Source: CAVPEW01 sp963703565 (GTDB taxonomy: Bacteria > Actinomycetota > Acidimicrobiia > Acidimicrobiales > VFJN01). From it: 64,000 bases of DNA. The stretch covers positions 80,428 through 144,427 of the forward strand of contig CAVPEW010000075.1 of the NCBI GenBank assembly GCA_963703565.1. The letters are read 5' to 3'. Below, in pieces: positions 1 through 9,331 of the stretch. The number at the start of each line of letters is the position of its first letter. Position 1 is the first letter of the stretch. The notes beneath the pieces are model-generated. The model worked only from the letters and a program-made list of their open reading frames with translations. It had not been told where the DNA came from and searched no databases. The translations under genes were made by a program, and so were the position numbers.

Positions 1-620
1 GCGAAGCACGTCTCGCCATCGCGCGCCTCACCCTCGATCGTGATCTTGCGGCCATGCCGTTGCACGAGGCGGGCCCGGAACTCGAGCGGCCGTCCCAGCG
101 GAGTGGGGGCCAGGTAGGACACGCTGAGGCGACCGGTGAAGGCGGGCGTCTCGAGCATCGACAGCACGAAGCCCAGCACATCGTCGAACACCGCGGCCAC
201 GATGCCGCCGTGAGCCCTGCCCGGAGCGCCCTCGAACGCCGCACCCAGCGCCACCGTGGCCACCGCTTCGTCGCCCTCACGGTGAGCGGTGATGGCCACA
301 CCCATCGGGTTGGCCGGACCCGACACCACGCAGTCGGGATAGTGCTCCATGGTCCCGCCGTCCGGTGGCGGCGCTTCGAACAGGTGCCGCTTCATGTCAG
401 CCACGGGACGACTGCGGCTTGGGTTGTGCTCGATCTCCGCGAGGAACCGCTCAACCTCCGCCCGCAGCCGGGCGAACGCCTCGTCGTCGACGTGGTGGCC
501 CACGATCGCATGGCCGATAGCCCGCAGGGCGGTGGCTGTGGCGATCCGCTCGGGCGAGGCGACCGGATCCTGGTCTGGGCCCGGGCGCCCCGGTGCCGCC
601 GAAAGGTCCTGGGGGGTCAT
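1..620 (-). CDS. PaaI-type hotdog thioesterase, 3' end outside window
   Basis: Probable acyl-CoA thioesterase of the PaaI/hotdog family, which hydrolyses acyl-CoA to free acid and CoA in the cytoplasm. Reading the minus strand from an ATG at 620 gives about 206 residues with no stop before the left edge, so the C-terminus is missing. The core motif HGGIVAAVFDDVLG (around residue 145) is the helix signature of PaaI thioesterases; a long N-terminal extension of about 100 residues precedes the hotdog fold. It lies downstream of the aldehyde dehydrogenase on the same strand but is separated from it by a strong hairpin. Substrate cannot be told from sequence. Confidence 0.82.
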   Translation of the reverse strand, partial: MTPQDLSAAPGRPGPDQDPVASPERIATATALRAIGHAIVGHHVDDEAFARLRAEVERFLAEIEHNPSRSRPVADMKRHLFEAPPPDGGTMEHYPDCVVSGPANPMGVAITAHREGDEAVATVALGAAFEGAPGRAHGGIVAAVFDDVLGFVLSMLETPAFTGRLSVSYLAPTPLGRPLEFRARLVQRHGRKITIEGEARDGETCF

Positions 621-637
621 GTCGGCGACGCTAGGAG

Positions 638-673
638 GGCTCCCCGGGGCCGGCCAACCGGCCCCGGGGAGCC
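638..673 (-). terminator. Strong hairpin after the aldehyde dehydrogenase
   Basis: A perfect 16-base inverted repeat (638-653 and 658-673) with a 4-base CCAA loop begins 5 bases after the aldehyde dehydrogenase stop codon. There is no T-tract, as is usual for hairpin terminators in high-GC actinobacteria. It separates the dehydrogenase transcript from the thioesterase start at 620. Confidence 0.8.
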
Positions 674-677
674 GAGC

Positions 678-2132
678 TCAAAGGGTGAAGTCCGCCGGGA
701 CCGACACCGACTTGAACTCCAGGTAGGGCAGCAGGCCCTCAGGCCCGAGCTCGCGCCCGATCCCGGACTGCTTGTAGCCGCCGAAGGGGGCCGCGGGGTT
801 CATGCCGAGCCCGTTGACGTTGAACGTGCCGGTCCGGATGCGCCGGGCCATGTCCACGCCCCGCGCCGTGTCGCCGGTCCACACCGCACCCGACAGCCCG
901 TAGATGCTGTCGTTCGCGATGGAGGCTGCTCCGTCATCGCCACCGTCGTAGGGGATCACCGCGAGCACGGGCCCGAAGACCTCTTCCTGCGCGATCCGCA
1001 TCTTGTTGTCGACCCCGACGAACACCGTGGGCTCGACGTAGTTGCCGGCGGTCAGCCCCGAGGGGGTGCCACCCCCCGTGGCCAGCTTGGCGCCGTCCTC
1101 CTGGCCGACCTCGATGTAGCCGAGGACCCGGTCCTTGTGGCGGGGCGACACCATCGGGCCGATCGCGGTGGCCGGGTCATGGGGATCACCCACCGCCAGC
1201 GAGGCGAACTGCTCCACCACCCGTTCGACCACCTCGTCGTGCTGGGCGCGCGGCACGAGCAGGCGAGTCTGCGCGACGCAGGTCTGGCCCGAGTTCAGCG
1301 TGGCAGCGGCCACCGCCTGGGGCAGGGCGACATCGAGGTCGGCGTCGTCGAGCAGGATGCAGGCGGACTTGCCGCCCAGCTCCAGGGTGACCCGGCGGAT
1401 GTGCTCGGCGCAGATGCCCATGATCCGCCGGCCGACCGCCGTGCTCCCCGTGAAGCTGACCTTGTCGACCTCGGGGTGCGACACCAGCGCCTCGCCCACC
1501 TGGGCGCCGCCCGGGATCAGGTTGATGATGCCCGGAGGCAGGCCTGCGGCTTCGACGGCCTCGGCCAGCAGGTAGGTGTCGAGCGGGGTCTCGGGGGAGG
1601 GCTTGACCACGACGGTGCAGCCGGCGAGCAGCGCAGGCACGACCTTGGCGATGGTCAGGTAGAAGGGGTAGTTCCACGGCACGATCGCGCCGACCACGCC
1701 GACAGGCTCGTGCAGCACGAGCGTCGGGCCGAGCATGCCCGGACGCAGCTCCTCGGTGGGGTACTCGCGAGCGAGGTTCAGATAGTAGTCGAAGAAGGTC
1801 ATCGGGACCATCGACTGCACCATCGACGAGAAGCTGATCGGGGTGCCGACCTCGTCGGTGACCAAGGAGGCCAGCTCGTCCTGGCGGGCGGCGAGCGTGG
1901 CGTGAACCTTGGACAGGGCCTCGGCGCGCTCGGCCATGGTCATGCGGGGCCAGGGACCCGTGTCGAAGGCACGCCGAGCGGCCTCCACAGCGGTGTTCAC
2001 GTCGGCCACCGTGGCCTCGGGCACCGTGCCCACCAGCTCACCGGTCGCCGGGGACCGCACCTCGAGGACACCGGAACCCGCCGGTGCGGTCCACGTACCG
2101 TCGATGAAGAACGTCGAACGCTCGATCGCCAT
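678..2132 (-). CDS. NAD(P)-dependent aldehyde dehydrogenase
   Basis: Oxidises an aldehyde to the carboxylic acid in the cytoplasm. The 484-residue length is typical of the ALDH superfamily. The catalytic glutamate lies in LELGGKSA (about residue 255) and the nucleophilic cysteine in NSGQTCVAQT (about residue 285); the C-terminal PFGGYKQSGIGRE motif is also present. An ATG at 2132 is preferred because GGGAGGG sits about 6 bases upstream; an adjacent GTG at 2135 is possible. Its place beside an mce operon suggests a role in degrading imported lipid or steroid side chains, but the substrate is not shown by the sequence. Confidence 0.9.
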   Translation of the reverse strand: MAIERSTFFIDGTWTAPAGSGVLEVRSPATGELVGTVPEATVADVNTAVEAARRAFDTGPWPRMTMAERAEALSKVHATLAARQDELASLVTDEVGTPISFSSMVQSMVPMTFFDYYLNLAREYPTEELRPGMLGPTLVLHEPVGVVGAIVPWNYPFYLTIAKVVPALLAGCTVVVKPSPETPLDTYLLAEAVEAAGLPPGIINLIPGGAQVGEALVSHPEVDKVSFTGSTAVGRRIMGICAEHIRRVTLELGGKSACILLDDADLDVALPQAVAAATLNSGQTCVAQTRLLVPRAQHDEVVERVVEQFASLAVGDPHDPATAIGPMVSPRHKDRVLGYIEVGQEDGAKLATGGGTPSGLTAGNYVEPTVFVGVDNKMRIAQEEVFGPVLAVIPYDGGDDGAASIANDSIYGLSGAVWTGDTARGVDMARRIRTGTFNVNGLGMNPAAPFGGYKQSGIGRELGPEGLLPYLEFKSVSVPADFTL

Positions 2133-2250
2133 CACAGCCCTCCCCTTGTTCGCTGCACCCCCATGGCGCGGCTCACGAGACGCTAGACGTCGTTCGTCTC
2201 ATCCGCAATCCGCTCGGAAGGGACGGACCGCCCAGGGAGGCGGCACAGGA

Positions 2251-2691
2251 TCAGGTGACCTCGATGCCGCTGGCACGCCACCCGTCGGGGGTCTCGACCA
2301 TGGTCACCTCGACCCGCAGGCGCTGGGTGTTCTCCTTGGCCTGCGCGGCAGTCTCGACCTTCTGCTCCACCACCGTGAAGGTCCGTGCCTCGTGGTCACG
2401 CTCGGAGGCGACCATGGGTCCGACCGTGATCTTCGAGGTGGCCACCGCCTGGTTGGCGGTCAACGCCTGGGTGACCCCAGCGCCGAGGACCTGCTCGTAC
2501 TCGCCCTCGAAGCTCGGCAACGCCTGGGACAGGACCCGGTCGCGGGTCTGTTCCATGTCGCGGTAGTCGTAGGCGGTGATCCCCAGGCTGACGTCCCGGG
2601 CGAGGTCGACTATCCGGTCGCGCCGGTCCTCGTCGGTGTCGCCTCGGGTCGCGTTCACCAGCGTCGCGACCAGCGCGACGAGCAGGAACAC
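2251..2691 (-). CDS. Mce-associated membrane protein (minus-strand partner)
   Basis: Small protein (about 146 residues) with one N-terminal membrane segment (VFLLVALVATLVNA) followed by an extracytoplasmic domain of the type seen in Mce-associated (Mas/Mam) proteins, which assist Mce lipid importers at the cell envelope. Motifs ITAYDYRDM and FTVVEQKV fit that family. No ATG is available in frame; the GTG at 2691 is the most likely start, with a CTG at 2712 as the alternative. It is oriented head-to-head with a paralogue starting at 2740, so the two share a promoter region of only about 50 bases. Confidence 0.7.
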   Translation of the reverse strand: MFLLVALVATLVNATRGDTDEDRRDRIVDLARDVSLGITAYDYRDMEQTRDRVLSQALPSFEGEYEQVLGAGVTQALTANQAVATSKITVGPMVASERDHEARTFTVVEQKVETAAQAKENTQRLRVEVTMVETPDGWRASGIEVT

Positions 2692-2739
2692 CCCTGCGAC
2701 CGACCATGTCAGCTTTGTGCCCCGGTGTACCGTTGGCGC

Positions 2740-3264
2740 ATGCCCGGCCTTCGCTCCATCCTGCGCAGCCCCGTCACCGCGGGGGTCGCGCTGGTCGTCA
2801 CCGCCGGCGGCGCCGGCCTGTCGATCGCCCGCCTCGGCGACGACGGGTCGGTCCCCACCGGGTCCTCCGACGACCGGGATCTCGTCTCCGAGTTCGCCGT
2901 CGCCGTGACCTCGTTCGATCATCGCACGGCCTCCCAGGACATCGATGAGGTGCTCGCCCTGGGCACGAAGGACTTCGAGGGCCAGTTCCGGCAAGCCATG
3001 GGTGAGAACTTCCTCTCGGGGATCGAGCAGTCCGGGTCCATCAGCCAGGGCAACTTGATCGCCGGCCCGACGCTGCAGTCCGAGGTCGACGGGTCGAGCA
3101 CCTTCCTGGTGGTCGTGAACCAGAGCATCGTGGTGGATGCAGCTCCGCCGGCAGATGGCGCCACGACCACCTCAGCCGCCACAGCGCCCAGGCTCGTGCG
3201 TGTCGGGATGCTGGTCACGGTCGACGAGGACGCCGACAAGGTGTCCAGCGTCGAAGTGCTCTGA
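2740..3264 (+). CDS. Mce-associated membrane protein (plus-strand partner)
   Basis: A 174-residue protein with a signal-anchor (VTAGVALVVTAGGAGLSI, residues 12-29) and an extracytoplasmic domain resembling that of its divergent neighbour: both have an 'FAVAVTSFDHR / ITAYDYRD' stretch and end in a short beta-rich region. Start is the ATG at 2740, directly before the hydrophobic segment. It faces the mceF stop at 3406, so it lies at the end of the mce operon but is transcribed against it. The 140 bases from 3265 to 3405 hold no gene or hairpin that I can see. Confidence 0.7.
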   Translation: MPGLRSILRSPVTAGVALVVTAGGAGLSIARLGDDGSVPTGSSDDRDLVSEFAVAVTSFDHRTASQDIDEVLALGTKDFEGQFRQAMGENFLSGIEQSGSISQGNLIAGPTLQSEVDGSSTFLVVVNQSIVVDAAPPADGATTTSAATAPRLVRVGMLVTVDEDADKVSSVEVL

Positions 3265-3405
3265 ACGTTCGATGACGAGACGGTAGCGGACTCAGCGGCA
3301 CCGAACGGACGCGCCAGCGGCAAACCGCGAACCGCACCCACCGAACCAGTCGGGCGCGACTTCGCCGGCCCGATCGGCGTGCCCGGGAGCCTTCCGAAGC
3401 TGGGC

Positions 3406-4594
3406 TCACCCCTGGGGCAGGGTGACCCCTGCGGCCGCCGCCTCGCGCTGCTGGATCGCGCCGGCAGCCGCGGGGTCGGTCAGGACCGCTTGGGTGTCCT
3501 CCGGGCTGAGCAGGGGGATGATCGCCTGGGGCTCGCCGCCCAGGTCGACACGGATGCGCTGGGCGATCGAGGGCAGGAAGATCCGGTCGATCCGCAACCC
3601 GGTGCCGTAGACGGGAATGCCGAGGCGGGGCAAGGTGCCGGGCACGAAGGGGAAGCCTCCACCGGCGGACAGCCAGAAGTAACCGCCCTCGAAGGTCTCG
3701 CCGAACCGGGTGATGAACGTCGGCGCCAGCTCCAGGGTCTCGCCGAAGCGCTTTGGGTTGTCGCCCAGGTTGGAGAAGAAGGTGTCGAGGCCCTCGAAGA
3801 TGCCGTGGACGTCGGGGCGGACGTCTGACACCAACCCGGCCGCCGACTCGCCGAAGTCGGCGCCATCGGTCAGCAGAGCCGACAGCTCACCGGTTCGGCT
3901 GGCCAGCACGGTGCCGAGCCGGTCGAAGCCGACGATGGCGCGGTCGAGCGAGCCCCGGTGGTCGTCGAGGGTGGAGGCGAGCTCGGCGGCGCTCTGGGTG
4001 AGCGTGCCGATCTCGTTGCGGCGCGCCGACAGCGTGGTGGAGATGTCGGCGGCGTCGGCGAGGAAGGACTTCAGCTCGGCCTCGTGACCGACGATGCCGG
4101 CGGCGCCCTCCATGAAACGGTCCAACGTGTCGGGCCGCAGCTCTGCGAAGAACTTGTCGGCGCTGACCAGCAGGGTGTCCAGGGCGCGGGGCGTGCCCAC
4201 CCTGTCCTCGGGGATGGTCGTGCCGTCGGGGTCGCCCTCGGGCGTATCGGCCGAGGCCGGGGAGAGGTCGACGTAGGGCTCGCCCAAGGCCGTCTTCTGG
4301 CGGATGTCCGCGCGCAGCTCCCGCGCCATCGGTCCGGGGGGCTCTAGCTCGAGCCTCGATGCGCACACCGTCGCCGACGTTGTCGGTGTCGCTGACCCGC
4401 CCGGCTGGCACGCCCAGGTAGGTCACCTCGGCGCCGGGCAGCGCACCCGACGCGGAGGGCGACAGCACCGTGACCGAGGCGGTCTCCTTGCGGGGGTCGA
4501 GGTCGGCGAGGCCGATGACGGCCCACGCGAGGGCGACGAAGCCAACCGCAGCCACGAGCGCGACGTTGGCGAGCTGGCGAAGGGTGAGCCTCAC
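3406..4594 (-). CDS. mceF: MCE family protein, MceF position (one-base frameshift)
   Basis: Last subunit of the Mce lipid-import system; MCE proteins form the hexameric substrate tunnel outside the membrane. The N-terminal part (GTG at 4594, membrane segment VALVAAVGFVALAWAVIG, start of the MCE domain through GVRIEAR) and the rest (from LELEPPGPM to the stop at 3406) lie in different frames. Removing one base from GAGCCTC (plus strand, 4351-4357) joins them as RIE-LELEPPGP, giving about 395 residues, normal for an MceF. The GTG overlaps the mceE stop by 4 bases (GTGA). Without that correction the gene is broken inside its MCE domain. Confidence 0.8.
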
Positions 4595-5754
4595 TTGGTT
4601 CCCTCCGGGGCAGACGGAACGAGGCCGCCGAGCAGGCCCGACAGGCCGGTGGGGGTGACGCCGAGGTTCTCGTTGGACGAGCCCGCCCCGATGTCGAGGT
4701 TGCCGGTGCCGAGCGGGTCGTCGATGTTGATCCGCGGGATGCCGGTGACCACGATCTGCTGGGTCTGGCGGCCTCGGGGCCCGGCGTCGGGGTTGGCGCA
4801 GCGATCGGGCGAGAGGTCCAGCGTGGCCAGCTCCGGAGTGAGCGGGAACACGAAGTTCAGGTACAGCCCGTCGGTCACGCACGACCAGCCCTTGTTGAAC
4901 CCGTAGAGCCCGTTGACCACGCCCACCACCTCGTCGAGGTTGCCGAGCAGCTCGGTCAGGCGGGGTTCGATCTGGCTGAAGGCCTTGACCATCTTGACGT
5001 TGTTGCGATCGAGCAGGCCGGAGAACTCGCCCGACAGCGCGCCCACGCGATCGATGAAGGGCGCCAGCTGGTCGTTCGACTTCGCTAAGGCCTCGGCTCC
5101 TCCGGCGAAGCGCGCGATGGCGTCGGCGTAGGTGTCGGTGTCGGGAGCGAGGCTGGCCGACAGCGAGTCGATCGACTCGATGGTGCGGGCCAGGTCGTCC
5201 TTGCTGGCCGCGAAGGCGTCGGCGGCGCCGGCCGAGGTGTCGAAGAAGCGCTGGAGGCGGGCCGGGTCGGACCCGATCCCACGGTCGACGCCGGCCAGGA
5301 CCCGGTTGATGTTGTCGACGTTGACCTGGGCGGTGAGCTCACCGGCCACCGAGACGACGTCTTCGAGGTCGACCCTTCGGCGACTGCGCTCCAGGGGGAT
5401 GGTCGAGCCCGGCTCGAGCCTTCCCGATCCCTGCGGGACCAACTCGAGGTAGTTCTCCCCCAGCACGCTGGTCTGGCGGACCTCCACGCCCGTGCCGGCC
5501 GGGAGGTGGTAGTCGGGGTCCACCTCGAAGCCGACGTGGGCGGCGAGGCCGTCGACCTTCACCGATGTGACCCTGCCCACGACCACGTCGTCGAGGCGCA
5601 CGTCGTTGCGGGGCACGAGCCCGGTGGCGTCGGCCAGCTCGACGGCGTAGTCGTCCATGTCGGCGGGACGGAGCCGCAGCAGCAACGGCGAGGCGGCCAG
5701 CACGACGAGTGCGGCCATTCCCAGCCGTAGGCTGAGGACGAGTCGTCGGTTCAC
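4591..5754 (-). CDS. mceE: MCE family protein, MceE position
   Basis: Fifth MCE subunit (387 residues), with an N-terminal anchor (LGMAALVVLAASPLLLRL), an MCE domain (about residues 35-115, including VLGENYLELVP) and a long helical region with a glycine/leucine-rich tail (GLSGLLGGLV) that is shared by most paralogues in this operon. The GTG at 5754 overlaps the inferred mceD TGA by four bases, matching the other junctions. As written, the upstream frame runs straight into this gene and would give a 785-residue MceD-MceE fusion; I treat that as the result of the extra base in mceD. Unlike mycobacterial MceE it has no lipobox cysteine. Confidence 0.82.
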   Translation of the reverse strand: MNRRLVLSLRLGMAALVVLAASPLLLRLRPADMDDYAVELADATGLVPRNDVRLDDVVVGRVTSVKVDGLAAHVGFEVDPDYHLPAGTGVEVRQTSVLGENYLELVPQGSGRLEPGSTIPLERSRRRVDLEDVVSVAGELTAQVNVDNINRVLAGVDRGIGSDPARLQRFFDTSAGAADAFAASKDDLARTIESIDSLSASLAPDTDTYADAIARFAGGAEALAKSNDQLAPFIDRVGALSGEFSGLLDRNNVKMVKAFSQIEPRLTELLGNLDEVVGVVNGLYGFNKGWSCVTDGLYLNFVFPLTPELATLDLSPDRCANPDAGPRGRQTQQIVVTGIPRINIDDPLGTGNLDIGAGSSNENLGVTPTGLSGLLGGLVPSAPEGTK

Positions 5755-6948
5755 GGTTGGGCCTCCCCGCCGGCGTCGTGGGTGATGGGTCCGAGCGAGA
5801 GCCTCCGGCAGCAACGGCCCGGTGCCCAGGACCGGCGTCAGGTCGATCGCAGGCGGGGTGAGCTTGTCGAGCGCGCCGCCGGCGAAGTCGATGCTGGGGA
5901 TGAACCGGTCGTCGCCGATCTCGGAGCCGACGCCGCCGTCCGCGTTGAGGGTGGGCACGTAAGGAGCGACGAGCAGCCCGGTCACCTGGGGCACCAGGTA
6001 CGTGCGATCTCCGTCGTTGGTGATGGCCCGGGCGAAGCCGAAGCTGGCGAGCGGGGCGTACTCGAGGATCTTGGCGAGGTCGGCCTGGTGGGCGGTGAGG
6101 ATCCGGCCGATGCGGTCGAGGTCGTCGAAGGCGGCGGCGAACCCTGCGCGCTGACCGCGTGAGAAGGTGGTCAGCTCGCCCAGCATCCTGTCGAGGCCCG
6201 TGATGGCGGCGTCCAGCGCCCCGTCCTGGGTCACGAGCGCCTCGCTGACGAGCGCCCCGCGGTCGAGGAGGGAGACGATGCGATCGTCGCGAGAGGCGAG
6301 GTTGGCCATGACCTGGTCGACCGAGGCCAGAGCGGCGTCGAGCGAGGAGAGGTTGGCCGCGACCGCCGCGCTTGCTCCGGACAGGTTCGAGATGAGACCG
6401 CCGAGCACGTCGCGGTCGCCGCCAAAGGCGGTGGCGAGCTGCTCGACCACGGCGTTGACGGCGCTGGAGTCGACCTGCTCGGAGACACGGGTCGCCTCGT
6501 CGAGCACGTCGGAGATCTCGGCGGGCACGATGGCCCGCTCGAGGGGGATGCGCCCACCGTCGCCGAGCTGGGGACCCTTCCCGGTCCACTGGGGTCCCAG
6601 CTCGACGTAGCGCTCGCCGATGAGGCTGCGCAGCCGCAGCGTGGCTGTCGCCTCGGCGACGAGGGGCACGTCGTCGACGTGCATGGTGACCACCACTCGG
6701 TCCGCGCGCGACTCGACGTCGGTGACCTTGCCTGCCTCGAGGCCGTCTATGTAGACGCGGGACTGGGTGTAGAGCCCGACGGCGCGGGGGAACTCGGCGA
6801 CCACGGTGTATCGGCCGGGTTCGAAACCGGTTCCCGAGCCCACCGCGATCCCGTGGCCGGACAGGCTCAACGTGGCCACGCCGGTCATCGCCACCACAAC
6901 GGCGGCGGCGAGGCGGCGCCACGGGCTCGAGTTGCGATAACGGGTCAC
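5751..6948 (-). CDS. mceD: MCE family protein, MceD position (one-base frameshift near the 3' end)
   Basis: Fourth MCE subunit, starting at the ATG at 6948, which overlaps mceC by 4 bases. Residues 1-40 hold the membrane anchor; the MCE domain follows (SRVYIDGLEAGKVTDV, LIGERYVELGP). Near the end the frame runs into mceE. Deleting one base from GAGCCTC (plus strand, 5799-5805) gives a tail ending LGPITHDAGGEAQP and a TGA that overlaps the mceE GTG as GTGA, exactly like neighbouring junctions. Corrected length is about 398 residues. A true MceD-MceE fusion is the alternative reading. Confidence 0.8.
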
Positions 6949-8096
6949 TTGCCGAACCCTTCGGGCGGAAGGACTGTGCGGTTGTCGCCGGTCTTGATGG
7001 TGGCGAGGCCGGGGATCTGGATCTCGTCGGGCAGCAGCGTCAGCGGCGTCTGGGTGGGGTCGAGGTGCAGGAGCGGGACGCCGCCGCCCTTGCCGGGATC
7101 CAGGGTGGTCTGCGAGCCCAGATCGATCGGCTCGGACAGGACCGGCCCGGCGACGAGGCCGACGAGGTAGACGTTGACCCAGGCGCCCTCCCTGGACACG
7201 TTGTAGAAGCGCTCGACGAGGGTCGGCAGGCCGGTCAGGCCCAGGTCGATGCGGTCGCGCTGCTCGTCGAGCACCTGGGAGACCTCGGCCAGCTTGGAGG
7301 AGAACCCGGTGAAGGTGGCCTCATTGCGGTCGAGGAACGGGCTGAGGGTGTCGGACAGGTCGCCCACACCGCTGACCAGACCAGACAGCTCGGTCTGGCG
7401 CTCGGCCAGGGCACCGAAGACCACGTCGAGCCCGTCGATGGCCGTGTTGAGCTCGGCCTCTCGGCCGTCGAGCGCCCGGGAGAGCCGGTCGGCGGAGTCG
7501 AAGAGGCGTCGCAGGTCTTCTTCCTTGGCGGCGATGGTGGAGGCCAGGGTCGACACGTCGCCGAAGATCTGGTTGAGCTCCTCGGCCCGGCCGTCGTCGA
7601 GGGCCTCGCCGGTGGAGGCGAACACGGAGTTGAGCGACTCGATGTCGGTCTTCTCCAGGGTCGGCTCGGCCGAGTTGAGCAGCGTGTCGACGTCGGTCGC
7701 CACGTCGGTCATCTCCAGCGGGATGCGGTCGTCGTCGCCCAGCAGCCGTCCCGCGCCGGGATCGGCGAGCTCGACGTACTTCTTGCCGAGCAGGGTGCGC
7801 AGGCGCACCTGGGCCCGGGTCCGCTCCGACAGCTCGATGCCATCGTCGATGGTCATGTCGACGGTGACGGTGCCCTTCTCCAGGTTGCGCTCGATCCCCG
7901 ACACCGAACCCACGTTCACTCCCGCGACGCGCACCGGGTCACCGCTCTCCAGGCCCGATGCCGAGTCGAACTCGGCCGAGAGCGAGTAGTGCTTGGAGAA
8001 GATCTGCAGGCCACCGATGGACCCGGTGATCGCCACCGCGAGAGCGGTGAGCACCAGGCCGACGATGCCGGAGCGTCGGACGTTGCGGAAGGTCAC
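6945..8096 (-). CDS. mceC: MCE family protein, MceC position
   Basis: Third MCE subunit, 383 residues. An N-terminal anchor (IVGLVLTALAVAITGSIGG) is followed by the MCE domain with the family hallmarks SGDPVRVAGVNVGSVSGI and LLGKKYVELADP, then a helical region thought to build the tunnel needle. It overlaps mceB upstream and mceD downstream by 4 bases each (ATGA), indicating translational coupling. The tail lacks the glycine/leucine-rich end found in A, B and E. Confidence 0.9.
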   Translation of the reverse strand: MTFRNVRRSGIVGLVLTALAVAITGSIGGLQIFSKHYSLSAEFDSASGLESGDPVRVAGVNVGSVSGIERNLEKGTVTVDMTIDDGIELSERTRAQVRLRTLLGKKYVELADPGAGRLLGDDDRIPLEMTDVATDVDTLLNSAEPTLEKTDIESLNSVFASTGEALDDGRAEELNQIFGDVSTLASTIAAKEEDLRRLFDSADRLSRALDGREAELNTAIDGLDVVFGALAERQTELSGLVSGVGDLSDTLSPFLDRNEATFTGFSSKLAEVSQVLDEQRDRIDLGLTGLPTLVERFYNVSREGAWVNVYLVGLVAGPVLSEPIDLGSQTTLDPGKGGGVPLLHLDPTQTPLTLLPDEIQIPGLATIKTGDNRTVLPPEGFGK

Positions 8097-9331
8097 TGGT
8101 TGCCTCCGAGCAGGCCGCCGAGCAGGCCGCCGAGGAGGGCTTCGAGACCGGTGGCCCCACCGCCCTGGTCACGCGGTGCGGGCGTGAAGGGGCTCGACGG
8201 GTTGATGGTGAGCGGGCCGATCGAGGTCTCGGGGATGGGCGGGAGCGGGATCCGGGGCTGGCCCAGCAGCGGCGCCGGTGCCGACAGGGCGTCTGGCCCG
8301 ATGTCGTTGTAGTTGGGACCGATGATCGGGCTGAGCAGGTCGAGGTTCGTGTTCACGACGCCCAGGCCGCGGGCGTAGACGTGCCAGTAGCGCCCACTGT
8401 GGGTGGCCCGCGAGATGGCCCCGGTCAGCCACGGGACGGTGCGAAGGCCCTCGCTGAGGCCCTCCTTGTTCTGGGCCAGGGCCTCGACGAGCTCTGTCGA
8501 GCGGGCCAGGATCGAGTCGAGGTCGGACTCGCTGGCCTGGAGCACCTGGTCGAAGATCGCCACGAGCTGGTCGGCGTCGGCCACGGTGGTCCCCAGGTTC
8601 GAGGCCTGACCGGCCAGCACGTCGGCGGTGGAGGCGAAGCTGGTCAGGAAGCGCTGCACCTCGGTGTCCCGGGCCGCGATGCCGTCGATGAGCCTGCCCA
8701 GGTTGGTGATCGAGCGGTCGATGGCCGCGGCGCGCGGCTCGAGGGTGGCGAGCAGGCGACTGCCGTCGTCGATGGCCCGGCCGATCGTCTCCTCCCGCCC
8801 GTCCAGCGCCGAGGCCAGTGTGGCCATCACCCGGTTCAGGGTCGTGGTGTCGAGGTCGCCGATGAGCGGCTCGGTGTTGTTCAGCAGCATGGTCAGGTCG
8901 GCCGCGGCGCCGGTCTGGTCCTTGGCCAGCCGCGTGTCGGCGGCGATGGCGGGCCCGTCGGCACTGGCCCCCTTGGGCGGCAGCACCTCGACGATCCGCT
9001 GGCCGAGCAGGTTGCGCCACCGGACCTCGAAGCGCGAACCCTGGGGGATCCGGTAGCGGTCGTCGATGTCGAGGCCGACCACCGCCCGGCCGTGCTCGAC
9101 GTGGATGCCGCCGACCTTGCCGACGCGCACGCCGGCAAGGTTGACCGCGTCGCCCGAGACCAGGCCGGTGACGTCGGTGAACTCCCCGGTCACCCGGTAG
9201 GTGTCGGCCAGCATGCCCGCGGCGCCGTTGAGCTGGCCGATCTGGCTCGCCAGCGCGTAGAGCGACAGCGCACCGAGCGCGGTCAGCAGGCCGAGCTTGG
9301 CCAGCAGGCCGAGGTCCTCGCGCATCTTCAT
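8093..9331 (-). CDS. mceB: MCE family protein, MceB position
   Basis: Second MCE subunit, 412 residues. The anchor (LLTALGALSLYALASQIG) is followed by an MCE domain (SGDAVNLAGVRVGKVGGI, NLLGQRIVEVLPP), a helical region, and a proline-rich stretch before a glycine/leucine-rich tail (ALLGGLLGGLLGGNQ). It overlaps mceA by ATGA at 9328-9331. Functionally part of the same envelope lipid importer. Confidence 0.9.
   Translation of the reverse strand: MKMREDLGLLAKLGLLTALGALSLYALASQIGQLNGAAGMLADTYRVTGEFTDVTGLVSGDAVNLAGVRVGKVGGIHVEHGRAVVGLDIDDRYRIPQGSRFEVRWRNLLGQRIVEVLPPKGASADGPAIAADTRLAKDQTGAAADLTMLLNNTEPLIGDLDTTTLNRVMATLASALDGREETIGRAIDDGSRLLATLEPRAAAIDRSITNLGRLIDGIAARDTEVQRFLTSFASTADVLAGQASNLGTTVADADQLVAIFDQVLQASESDLDSILARSTELVEALAQNKEGLSEGLRTVPWLTGAISRATHSGRYWHVYARGLGVVNTNLDLLSPIIGPNYNDIGPDALSAPAPLLGQPRIPLPPIPETSIGPLTINPSSPFTPAPRDQGGGATGLEALLGGLLGGLLGGNQ

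Noticed and set aside
54..2186. Long plus-strand open frame of 710 residues at the left edge
   Set aside because: It is antisense to the thioesterase and aldehyde dehydrogenase, has no family motifs, and its composition (Arg, His, Gly, Ala) is that of a shadow frame in high-GC DNA.
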